A stretch of DNA of 34,375 nucleotides from contig DAHVEJ010000005.1 of assembly GCA_027313145.1 (NCBI GenBank), positions 1 to 34,375 on the forward strand, given 5' to 3'. This DNA is from Phycisphaerales bacterium. Lineage in GTDB: Bacteria > Planctomycetota > Phycisphaerae > WQYP01. The position numbers and the translations under genes were made by a program. This document shows, piece after piece, positions 19,448 to 27,897 of the stretch. Within the stretch, counting starts at the first letter, position 1; each line of letters opens with the position of its first letter. Below the pieces are notes generated by a model. That model was not told where the DNA came from. It made no database searches and was given only the letters and a program-made list of their open reading frames with translations.

Positions 19448-21010
19448 ATGACATTGAACATCGCGGATCGTAACAGTTCTGATTCTTTGAACAATGTTTC
19501 GTGCGGCGCATCCCGCCGGACGAATGGCAACTGCGGTACACGCGGCAAGCGAATCGGAAAAGGTTGGATCAAAGTCGGCCTCATGGCCGGGCTACTGGTG
19601 GGACTTGGCGGTTGCCAGACGACCAGTCCGCTGGACTATCTGAATTTAGGAAATTCATTTTTAAATCCCGCCGAAGTTGGGCGCTTTGATAAAGATCATC
19701 CATTCGGGCGGGTGCAACCTGTCACATGGCCGATCCTGGATTCGCTGGCGGTCAATGACCCGCCTGCTGGTGCTTGGGCTAATTCCACACCGCCAACACC
19801 CGCTGATTTGCTGCCGGTGCATAAACCGTATGTTTTGGGTGCCGGGGACGTATTAAGTATTTCGGTGTTTGAGCTCGTTGTCCCCGGGCAGGAATCCGTA
19901 CAGACCCGACAAATTAACACGCAGGGCAACATCACCTTAGATTTTGTCGGCGAAATTCATGCCGCCGGCATGACCACCCGGCAACTTCGCCGGGAAATCG
20001 TCCACAAGTTAATTCAAAGCGGGCAGATGGCCGCGCCCGGACCGCACCAACCCGGACCGCAGGTGAATGTGGACCTGACGGAAGCCCGGCGTCGTGTATT
20101 TTCAGTCATCGGTGCGGCCAATCACCCCGGAACCTACAATATTATGTCGCCGGATTTCCGGCTGCTTGATGCCCTGGCGCTGGCCGGCGATGTGCCGCAG
20201 ACACCGGGCATGGATTACCTGTATGTCATTCGCCGGGTTGAAAAAGAAACCCCAAAAACCGCGGCCACAACGTCAAGTAGCGCCCAAAGCGGCGGCCAAA
20301 CCAACATGCTTAATCAGATTGCCAATCAATTACAAAGTGGAAAGAAAACCGCGAATCATAACAATGCCTCGGAAAATGCTTTGATGAATCAAGCGGTGGA
20401 GCAAACTGGCGGAACCACCAGCGGGCGGTTTGTGTATGTCAATGGGCAATGGGTCCGCATCGGCGGAACCGGCGCAACAACCAAAGCGCCATCCTACAAT
20501 TTTAACGCCCATAAAAAATCCGCTTCTTCCGGTTACGCGGGAGAAGTGATTATTCGCATTAATCTCAAGAAATTAATGGCTGGAGACCCGCGCTACAATA
20601 TTGTTGTGCACTCTGGCGATGTTATTAATGTTCCTCCTTTGAAGCCTTCGGTTTATTTTGTCATGGGGAATGTCGGGCGCCCCGGTGTGTATTCCATGAC
20701 TGGCCAAAAATTGACACTGGAACAGGCGGTCGCAGCGGCGGGCAACTTCGGCCCGCTGGCGATTCCCCGACGTTGCGAACTGATTCGCAGAATCGGGCAT
20801 AATCAGGAAACAACCATTCAGGTCAATATGCAGGCGATATTCAGCGGGCAAGAGCCGGATATTTTCCTTAAACCGTATGATACGTTGAATGTCGGCACCG
20901 ACTTTTTTGCCGCACCATTGGCGATTATTCGTAACGGCCTATCTGCCAGTTACGGCTTCGGCTTTACCTATGATCGGAACTACTACATCCAGCCGACAAT
21001 TATCCAGTAG
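19448..21010 (+). CDS. Outer-membrane polysaccharide export lipoprotein (Wza/EpsE-like)
   Basis: Wza-family proteins form the outer-membrane channel through which capsule or exopolysaccharide leaves the cell. The 520-residue protein has an unusually long polar N-terminus, a hydrophobic stretch and the lipobox LGGC with acylated Cys56. The Poly_export domain (about 126-210) begins YVLGAGDVLSISVFE. A first SLBB domain follows (about 217-262, VIGAANHPGTY). A low-complexity Gln/Asn/Ser/Thr-rich insert of about 100 residues (265-365) interrupts the usual spacing. A second SLBB domain spans about 405-460 (VMGNVGRPGVYSM). The ATG at 19448 has a GGAGAG site. A shorter start nearer the lipobox would look more typical, but none has a better site. 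It is first of five genes in the same direction, and its 139-bp gap to the exosortase suggests co-transcription. Confidence 0.88.
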   Translation: MTLNIADRNSSDSLNNVSCGASRRTNGNCGTRGKRIGKGWIKVGLMAGLLVGLGGCQTTSPLDYLNLGNSFLNPAEVGRFDKDHPFGRVQPVTWPILDSLAVNDPPAGAWANSTPPTPADLLPVHKPYVLGAGDVLSISVFELVVPGQESVQTRQINTQGNITLDFVGEIHAAGMTTRQLRREIVHKLIQSGQMAAPGPHQPGPQVNVDLTEARRRVFSVIGAANHPGTYNIMSPDFRLLDALALAGDVPQTPGMDYLYVIRRVEKETPKTAATTSSSAQSGGQTNMLNQIANQLQSGKKTANHNNASENALMNQAVEQTGGTTSGRFVYVNGQWVRIGGTGATTKAPSYNFNAHKKSASSGYAGEVIIRINLKKLMAGDPRYNIVVHSGDVINVPPLKPSVYFVMGNVGRPGVYSMTGQKLTLEQAVAAAGNFGPLAIPRRCELIRRIGHNQETTIQVNMQAIFSGQEPDIFLKPYDTLNVGTDFFAAPLAIIRNGLSASYGFGFTYDRNYYIQPTIIQ

Positions 21011-21149
21011 TTTCCTGGAATCGCCCGGCGCGGCATTGCTGATAGCACGGTACATTTGGCCGAGGAAGGCTGCTCGCTGGGTGTTATTTTGAAAAGCATT
21101 GGACACCGGCGGCATCAAGTTTATACGGATTGCACGCGGAGCATGACTC

Positions 21150-22157
21150 ATGCCGGCTTCACAAACGTCCAGCGCCTCACCCGATCGCGGGTCAGCCCCG
21201 CCCCCCACGCCGCTGCGCTACGATTATGTCGCATCCCTGCGAACGGAAAAAACGCCGGAACGCGAATTGCCGGGGTATGTTCTGGCGATCATTGCCGTTC
21301 TTGCGGTTTTTTTCTATTTGCTGTATCGCATTAATTTTGAACAACTGGTGCATGTATGGAGCACCAATCCGAATTTCAGCCAGGGGTTTCTGATTCCGGT
21401 TATCAGTGCGATGTTTATCTATTTGCGATGGAACACCCTGCGGAATTTGCCGATTCAACCGGCCTATATTGGATTGGCGATGCTGGCATTCGGGGTTTTT
21501 GGGCAGGTGCTGTTTCGGATTACCGGACAAGAGCAATTCTCCGATTTGAGCATGCTGGTGGTGCTGTTTGGATTGGGTTTGTGGCTGCTGGGCTGGCAGC
21601 AGATGAAAATCCTATGGCTGCCGATCTGTTATCTGCTGTTTATGATTAATCCACCCCAGGCGTTGTATGTCAAACTCACCACACCGCTGCAATCGATTGC
21701 CGCCTCCGGCGGAGCCCACATGCTTCTGCTTTTCGGCATTCATGCGTATCGGGAGGCCACGCAGATTCACCTGCAGGTGGGGGATAAATGGCCCTCGCTG
21801 AATGTCGCGCAGGCCTGCAGCGGCATACGGATGTTGACGGCATTTTTCGCGTTGGCGGTGGCGTTGGCTTATTCCACCAATCGGCCCATGTGGCAAAAAT
21901 TCACGCTTTCATTATGCGCTTTGCCCATTGCCATATTTGTTAATGCCCTGCGCGTGACGCTCTCGGGCGTTCTGTTTGCGTATGCCGGACCAGAATGGGC
22001 GCGCGGCAGCACGCACGCAAGTCTTGGCCTGCTGATGCTGATTCCCGCCGGGCTGTTGCAGTTGGGTGCCGCGAAGTTAATTGATTTATTTGAAGCGCAT
22101 CTTTTTGTGGATGACACCGCACAACTGGGGCATCCCGCACAGGAGGCTGGCGCATGA
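21150..22157 (+). CDS. Exosortase (EpsH/Xrt family transpeptidase)
   Basis: Exosortases are polytopic inner-membrane cysteine transpeptidases that cleave PEP-CTERM-type C-terminal signals during export, usually in exopolysaccharide-producing bacteria. The 335-residue protein has about eight hydrophobic helices after a polar N-terminus of about 40 residues. The catalytic triad is visible: Cys223 in AQACSGIRM, Arg268 in VNALRVTLSG and His289 in GSTHASLG. The ATG at 21150 has GGAG eight bases upstream. The stop overlaps the start of the EpsI-family gene by 4 bases (ATGA), so the two are translationally coupled. The Xrt subtype cannot be fixed by eye. A PEP-CTERM substrate is not encoded in the window. 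Confidence 0.93.
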   Translation: MPASQTSSASPDRGSAPPPTPLRYDYVASLRTEKTPERELPGYVLAIIAVLAVFFYLLYRINFEQLVHVWSTNPNFSQGFLIPVISAMFIYLRWNTLRNLPIQPAYIGLAMLAFGVFGQVLFRITGQEQFSDLSMLVVLFGLGLWLLGWQQMKILWLPICYLLFMINPPQALYVKLTTPLQSIAASGGAHMLLLFGIHAYREATQIHLQVGDKWPSLNVAQACSGIRMLTAFFALAVALAYSTNRPMWQKFTLSLCALPIAIFVNALRVTLSGVLFAYAGPEWARGSTHASLGLLMLIPAGLLQLGAAKLIDLFEAHLFVDDTAQLGHPAQEAGA

Positions 22158-23005
22158 GCAATGGCACACCATCCACTAAAAAACTTTATCCGCCGCTGGT
22201 CGCGATAGGGGTTCTTGTTGCCGGGCTGGTATCACTATCGGTGGCTTCCCATGCCTTTAACGTGGTGTTGCAGAAGCTCCATACTCCCCTGCAGGCACCT
22301 TTACGGAGTTTGCCAAAAAAGCTTGGGCAATGGGTCATGCCCAAAGGGGCGGTGGATCAGCGACTTTCCGCGGAAGTCGTGCAGGTGCTCGGTACGCACC
22401 ACTACCTGTTACGCCCCTATGTAAATACAAAAATGCCGCCCGGCTCGCCGGGATCTGAAGTGCGCGTCAATTTGAACTATTATCCTACAGATTTTGCTAC
22501 GCCCCATGTTCCAAACGTCTGCTGGGCGGGCATCGGCATGAAGCGCATTCATGATACGTTCATCACCATCCATCATGTTCCACATGCCAATGGCACATAT
22601 TCCAATCTGGAAATGCGATTTCTTTCGTTTTATGCTCCAAAAATGAGCGATTCCGGAATTCCTTTAAGTATGGATCAACACCGCGGACGATATATCAACG
22701 TGGCGTATGTATTTCAGGTGGACGGACGATATGCACCTAATCCCCAGCAGGTCAGCGAGCTATTCTGGCGGACGACCAGCAAATACGGTTATGATGCAAA
22801 AATTGAAGTCACCGCGGAGGGTCCGGGCGGCTTAACGACCAGGCCGCAGGCCAGGAAGGCGATTGCTTCGTTTATTCGAGCCTCATTGCCGGCCATTGAA
22901 CGATTGCTGCCCAATTGGAAAAAACTCAATGCACCCACAACGCATCCCAGTAAAGCAAGCGCCGCTCTGCCCGCTCCAGCGGATGTCCAAAGTGAAAAAA
23001 ACTGA
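22154..23005 (+). CDS. EpsI family protein (exosortase-associated)
   Basis: EpsI proteins accompany exosortases, either fused to them or encoded next to them. They have a membrane anchor and a periplasmic domain whose biochemical role is not well defined. The 283-residue protein has a single N-terminal hydrophobic segment (about 13-32), the GQW segment (58-60) and the YY...HVPNVCWAGIG motif with His118 and Cys123, the typical conserved core. The C-terminal 30 residues are Ala/Pro/Ser-rich. It overlaps the exosortase gene by 4 bases and is followed after 43 bp by the TPR gene. Here the fusion seen in some planctomycete exosortases is split into two genes. Confidence 0.87.
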   Translation: MSNGTPSTKKLYPPLVAIGVLVAGLVSLSVASHAFNVVLQKLHTPLQAPLRSLPKKLGQWVMPKGAVDQRLSAEVVQVLGTHHYLLRPYVNTKMPPGSPGSEVRVNLNYYPTDFATPHVPNVCWAGIGMKRIHDTFITIHHVPHANGTYSNLEMRFLSFYAPKMSDSGIPLSMDQHRGRYINVAYVFQVDGRYAPNPQQVSELFWRTTSKYGYDAKIEVTAEGPGGLTTRPQARKAIASFIRASLPAIERLLPNWKKLNAPTTHPSKASAALPAPADVQSEKN

Positions 23006-23048
23006 TTGGTGAAACCATAACTCTCGCAAGAGGTTTGAAGGAAACAGC

Positions 23049-26000
23049 ATGGCTAAACGGGTTAATACAAGATTTTTAACAATACTGATTGTTGTTCTGA
23101 TCGCCATATTCGGCGGCATCGCCGGGATTTATTACATTCTGATCAAAATTAACAACAACCCCACGCGACTGGTCGCGGAAGCTAAAGCGGCTCTGAAGAA
23201 AAATGACACCGAAATGGCGCGGCAGCTTTATCAGCAGGCGGCCGTGGTGGCATTGCGCGAGCATTTGCCGCAGGCGGCGGAAATTCTTGTCAAACTCGGC
23301 GATTTGAATTTTGAGACCACCGGCAAAAATATCCAGCGCTACCGGGCGGCTTTAAGTGACTGGCACGCTGCGATTCAACAGAATCCCAATTTGCTATCCG
23401 CGCGCAAAAAGCTTTTGAATGCCTTTTACCAGGATGCCATGCACTCCGGCAATGATTCAGCGCTCTGGCAGCAGATTGAACAGCAGGCAACGCATGTTAT
23501 TAAACTGGATCCCAAAAACATCAACGCCTATATGGACCGCGCACAAGCCCGTTTGCGATCCGTTTCCGGCCTAGCCGCATTAACGGATCGGCGCTTTACC
23601 GCCGCCAAAGCTGATTTGCGCACGGCCTGTAAACTCCAGGAGGATAATATTCTTCCTCATGTGCTTCTGGCACAGGTCTATCTGCAACAGGCGGAGGCGG
23701 AACACGCGCAGAATCTGATCAACACTGCGACGATGAACAAACTTTTTGATAAAGGCATTGCGATTCTTCAGGCGTTTTCGGCCAAATATCCCCGCAATGT
23801 GGACGCTTTACTTTCACTGGCGGCAATATATCGCACGGTGCCGGGCCACATGGATGAGGCAAACAAGACACTGGCGGCGGCTGAAAAACTGGCTCCCAAT
23901 AGCGCTAAAGTCCTGGAGGCCCGAGCGCAACAAATGCTCGCTTCCGGAGCCAGTCCGTTAAGCATCGCGGCAATCTTCAAAAAAGTTATTGCCGTTAGAC
24001 CTGACAATATGAGCGCCTATGCGGCAGAAGGCGAATTTCTGCGCCGCGCCAACCAGCCTGAACAAGCCATTAAGTATTTGAAACTGGGTTTGACGCATCC
24101 GGCACCGGGCGGCGGCTTGACGCCGGAACTCAATCAGAGCGTGAGCCTGCGAATTAACCAGATGCTCATGGGGGCGTATCTGCAATTGGCGATGGAAGCA
24201 CCGGGCGGGTCGGACGCCAGAAAAAATAATCTGTCGCGCGCCTCGGATACGCTGGCATGGGTAGCCCAGCGAATACCGCAATCCGCATGGGTGTATGTCG
24301 CCCGTGCCCGATTGCGGTTTGCCCAGGGACGCCTCAACGCCTCCCAACGGTGGATTGCCCAGGCGGACGCCATTCTTTCACCGGGAAATCCCCAGGATAT
24401 GTCGCTTTGGCTGACGGAAAAACAGTTGCAAGCCCAGATTTATCAGATTCGCGGTCAGTCCGGCTCGGCGCTGGCCGTGTTCAACGAAATTCAAAAATAC
24501 CTCCCCGGGCAACCCAGCGTAGCATTGGCCCGAGCGCAGTTGATGGTGCAACAGAACCCCAAACAGGCTTTGGCGGCGGCGCAGGCGGTGCTGAAAGGTG
24601 ATCCTAAAAATCTCGCAGCCTTAAAAATTGAAGCCCTTTCTTTGGCGAATCTGAATCGCCGCAGTGAATTGCGCCGACTCCTGGCCCGCACTGATACGAA
24701 TCAAAGCTTTGCGCTAGCGCAGTTGAAAGCTCGACTGGACTTGGCGGAAAACCGTTATGCACAAGCTCAAAAGACCATAGCTCCGTGGTTGAAGCAGTCT
24801 CCCGGCGATCCGCGCGTTGTTACCGTAGCCTACGCTGCGATGGCCGGCCTGCATCAGCGTGCTGCGGCGCAGGCGCTGATCAAAAACGCTTTGCGGATAG
24901 CGCCGACCAATCTGCAGTTTATTTTGATCAATGATCAGTTATCAAATCCAAAGTCGCCCATGCCAACCGTGGCCATGGGACCATTAACCAGCAACATCGC
25001 TCAAATATCAGTAGCCGGCGTTTCCGCCCAGCAGGCCCAGCTTGCCGCGATTGCCAAATTACCCGATCCACTGGAGCGGGGATTGCTCATGAGCCGGTTT
25101 TATCTCTCTTCCGGAGATAACGCCAAGGCCGCCGGCGTGCTGGTGCCATTGGCCAAAGCGCATCCGAATAACACACGCGTTCTAGAAGCGCAATTTCGCG
25201 TGGCGATCGCCCAGAAGAAATTTAAACTCGCCGGTCAACTGGCAAGACGCGGTGCCGATCTGAACGCCGACGGCTACCAGGGGGCCTTTTTGCGGGCGCA
25301 GTTGCAAATTGCCCAAGGGAACTCGGCCAGCGCTGCCAAAACACTTTCCGCCGTTTTGAAAAAACATCCGGATGATGCCAACATCAAAACATTTTATGGC
25401 ATTGCCTTACTTTCCTCAGGGGATGTGCGCGATGGCGTAACCGCCTTGACCGGAGCTTTGCAGGCCAAGCCCGATGATCTTGATGCACTGACAGCCTTGG
25501 TGCAATATTATCTGCAATCCAATGCACCGGCGGATATCCAGCGCGCCAGGGATTTGGTAGATCAGGGCTTAGCCTATTATCCGCAAGATACCCAACTGGA
25601 AAACTGGCACTATCAATTTCTGGATTTGTACGGCAAACCGGGACCGGAAATCAAGCGGCGATTGGCCATCTACAAGCAAGATCCGGCAGATTTAAATAAT
25701 ATTGCACGATTGGGCCTGCTGTATGTGCGGGCAAAAGAACCATCGCGTGCGATCGCTTTGTTACTTAAAGCCCGTAAGAGTCAGCCGGATAATCTGCAAC
25801 TGGCCAGAGAATTAGGCGAACTGTACGTTCTGGAAAAGAATACCGACGCCGCCCAGCAGGTTTTTGAATCTCTGGCGGAAAATTCCAACAAGTCCGTCGC
25901 ATTTGCCGGCCGGCTGATGCTGGGAGATTTTTACCAGAATACCGGCAATCTGAATCAGGCCGTTCAAGTGTATAACGCGGCGCTTAAAGATCAGCCCAAA

Positions 26001-27716
26001 GGCCGCCATACCATTGAGCGCCGGTTAGGTGATATGTATTTTAATGCCGGCAAGTTTAAGCTGGCGTTAAAACAATATGCCGGCCTCTATGATTCCGTGC
26101 CGGACAATCGCACCATCACGCTGCGCTACGCGGAAACGCTGATACGGGCGGGCAATCCAGCCAAAGGCATCGCTCTATTGCAAAAGCGAATTCTCGCCAA
26201 AAATCCCGCGGACGAGGAAGCTTTAGTGTTGGAAGGCTTTGGCTATCTGCAATCGGGCCAGAAGAATAAAGCCAAAAAAGCATTAACGCAGGCGTTAACG
26301 CTTAATCCCCATGATCCGCATGCACTTTATGATATGGCCACGTTACTGCTTTCGCCGCCGAACCCGCAATATGCCCGGGCGATCACCGAATTGCAGTTGC
26401 TGACCAGCTCCGATACATCAGATATGGCGGCCGAACAATTACTGGCCCAGGCGTATGCCGACTCCGGACAATTTGCCGAGGCGGTTTATCAATACAACAC
26501 TGTTCTGAAATCAGATCCCGCGGATCAGGCGGCCCGGCTGCAATTGGCCACACTGCTGTTTGATCTTTCACAGCGCTATCTGACACTGACACCGGCCGAT
26601 ATCAGCGATGCCGCCGCTTCATTGCGAACGCTGAAACCGCTGGATCGGCTTAATACACTGCTGACGCAGTCGCATCGGGCGTTTCCGGCAAGTCCGCAGT
26701 GGGTCATGCTCCGGGCGCGTTATGACCTTTTAACCGGGCATAAAAATAGCGCGGTGGCTACCGCGAAACGCGCTTTTCAGATGGCCAATCAGAGCACCGC
26801 CGCCGCGATCGTTTACGTGCAGGTGTTAGAGGCAGCGGGCGATCTGCATACCGCTATCAGCGTAGCCTCCAAATCCCTGGCGGTTTCACCCGGAGCGGTG
26901 GAACTGTATCTGGAACGCGCCAATGCCAATGCCAAACTTCAGGATTTCACAGCGTCGACGAAAGATTTTTCGCAGGCCTTGGAACGCACAGCAGGAAATC
27001 CGGCACAATTTTTCACCGTTCTTTCGGCCTATCAATCCGCCTTTAAGCCTGCCGGGAAACTGGACGCAATTATTAAATCCGTCGATGTTTTGCGATCCCA
27101 TTCACATATAAACAGGCCCCTGCTGGATGCAGCGCAAGCTGTCGTACAGTTTGCCAATAAGCAAAATTCCGCGGCGTTGGCCTCGGCCAAAGCGGCTCTG
27201 GCCGCGAAGCCCGATGCGGTGACTCGCCATGCGGCGCTGGAAATTGCCGCATTTTCATGCTATCAACTCAAAGACTATGCCGCTTGCCGCGACTATTACC
27301 TGGATATTCTCAAAGCCAACGCAAATAATCCGGCAATTCTCAATAATCTGGCATATCTGCTGGCCGTTAAGCTCCACGAGCCGGCAAAGGCCCTGGCGTA
27401 TGCCGAACGCTGCAACGCCCTGCTTATTCAGCAGGCTGGATCTGGCCGCTACGCCCCCAACGGCGACGTGCTGGACACACTGGGATGGATACGCTTTTTA
27501 AATGGTGATCTTAGCGGTGCTGCGGATGCATTGGATCATAGCTTGCGGTATAATCCGCCGGCAACAGCGTACTATCACTTGGCAAGGGTGCTGGTGGCCC
27601 AAAAAAATATGGCTCGTGCGGTGGAAATTCTCAAAACGGGAATTAAATTGGCCGAAAGTACGCACGACCCGATTCTGCCCCGAGCGCAGGAATTGCTGAA
27701 AAAAATCCAAGGCTGA
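23049..27716 (+). CDS. Giant membrane-anchored TPR protein (PrsT-like)
   Basis: The 1555-residue protein has one N-terminal membrane helix (about 9-33, FLTILIVVLIAIFGGIAGIYYILI), and the rest is a helical solenoid of tetratricopeptide repeats. Clear units recur about every 34 residues, for example LKGDPKNLAALKIEALSLAN, and a degenerate 34-residue pattern with Pro at the turn runs to the C-terminus. TPR proteins of this kind (PrsT) belong to PEP-CTERM exopolysaccharide loci, where they are thought to be scaffolds linking inner and outer membrane parts of the export machine. PrsT is usually a lipoprotein of about 900 residues. This one is much longer and carries a signal anchor rather than a lipobox. 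A good GAAGGAAAC ribosome binding site precedes the ATG. The gene is in frame throughout with no interruption. Confidence 0.85.
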   Translation: MAKRVNTRFLTILIVVLIAIFGGIAGIYYILIKINNNPTRLVAEAKAALKKNDTEMARQLYQQAAVVALREHLPQAAEILVKLGDLNFETTGKNIQRYRAALSDWHAAIQQNPNLLSARKKLLNAFYQDAMHSGNDSALWQQIEQQATHVIKLDPKNINAYMDRAQARLRSVSGLAALTDRRFTAAKADLRTACKLQEDNILPHVLLAQVYLQQAEAEHAQNLINTATMNKLFDKGIAILQAFSAKYPRNVDALLSLAAIYRTVPGHMDEANKTLAAAEKLAPNSAKVLEARAQQMLASGASPLSIAAIFKKVIAVRPDNMSAYAAEGEFLRRANQPEQAIKYLKLGLTHPAPGGGLTPELNQSVSLRINQMLMGAYLQLAMEAPGGSDARKNNLSRASDTLAWVAQRIPQSAWVYVARARLRFAQGRLNASQRWIAQADAILSPGNPQDMSLWLTEKQLQAQIYQIRGQSGSALAVFNEIQKYLPGQPSVALARAQLMVQQNPKQALAAAQAVLKGDPKNLAALKIEALSLANLNRRSELRRLLARTDTNQSFALAQLKARLDLAENRYAQAQKTIAPWLKQSPGDPRVVTVAYAAMAGLHQRAAAQALIKNALRIAPTNLQFILINDQLSNPKSPMPTVAMGPLTSNIAQISVAGVSAQQAQLAAIAKLPDPLERGLLMSRFYLSSGDNAKAAGVLVPLAKAHPNNTRVLEAQFRVAIAQKKFKLAGQLARRGADLNADGYQGAFLRAQLQIAQGNSASAAKTLSAVLKKHPDDANIKTFYGIALLSSGDVRDGVTALTGALQAKPDDLDALTALVQYYLQSNAPADIQRARDLVDQGLAYYPQDTQLENWHYQFLDLYGKPGPEIKRRLAIYKQDPADLNNIARLGLLYVRAKEPSRAIALLLKARKSQPDNLQLARELGELYVLEKNTDAAQQVFESLAENSNKSVAFAGRLMLGDFYQNTGNLNQAVQVYNAALKDQPKGRHTIERRLGDMYFNAGKFKLALKQYAGLYDSVPDNRTITLRYAETLIRAGNPAKGIALLQKRILAKNPADEEALVLEGFGYLQSGQKNKAKKALTQALTLNPHDPHALYDMATLLLSPPNPQYARAITELQLLTSSDTSDMAAEQLLAQAYADSGQFAEAVYQYNTVLKSDPADQAARLQLATLLFDLSQRYLTLTPADISDAAASLRTLKPLDRLNTLLTQSHRAFPASPQWVMLRARYDLLTGHKNSAVATAKRAFQMANQSTAAAIVYVQVLEAAGDLHTAISVASKSLAVSPGAVELYLERANANAKLQDFTASTKDFSQALERTAGNPAQFFTVLSAYQSAFKPAGKLDAIIKSVDVLRSHSHINRPLLDAAQAVVQFANKQNSAALASAKAALAAKPDAVTRHAALEIAAFSCYQLKDYAACRDYYLDILKANANNPAILNNLAYLLAVKLHEPAKALAYAERCNALLIQQAGSGRYAPNGDVLDTLGWIRFLNGDLSGAADALDHSLRYNPPATAYYHLARVLVAQKNMARAVEILKTGIKLAESTHDPILPRAQELLKKIQG

Positions 27717-27792
27717 CTTGCCCGGTGGCCTGTCAAGCCCGCAAATTGGGAAGGATTAGTTTATGGGCCGTCATTTTTTTGCCAAGAGCCTC

Positions 27793-27838
27793 TTTTACGC
27801 TTGCCACAGGCGTAAAACCGGGTATAAAGATAGGTATA
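27793..27838 (+). promoter_or_regulatory. Promoter and overlapping hairpin/operator of the Wzz-kinase gene
   Basis: TTGCCA (27801-27806), a 16-nt spacer and TATAAA (27823-27828) form a good sigma70-type promoter in the 181-bp gap before the Wzz-kinase gene. The -35 lies inside the loop of a perfect 8-bp inverted repeat TTTTACGC/GCGTAAAA (27793-27800 with 27810-27817). GGTATA is repeated at 27821-27826 and 27833-27838. A repressor or activator could bind here. The hairpin may equally be a processing signal of the upstream transcript. Confidence 0.5.
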
Positions 27839-27897
27839 GAGCATCGACTCTGTTCTGTTGTATGTGAGTTTCGTCTTGAGCCTTTTAAAGGGATACC

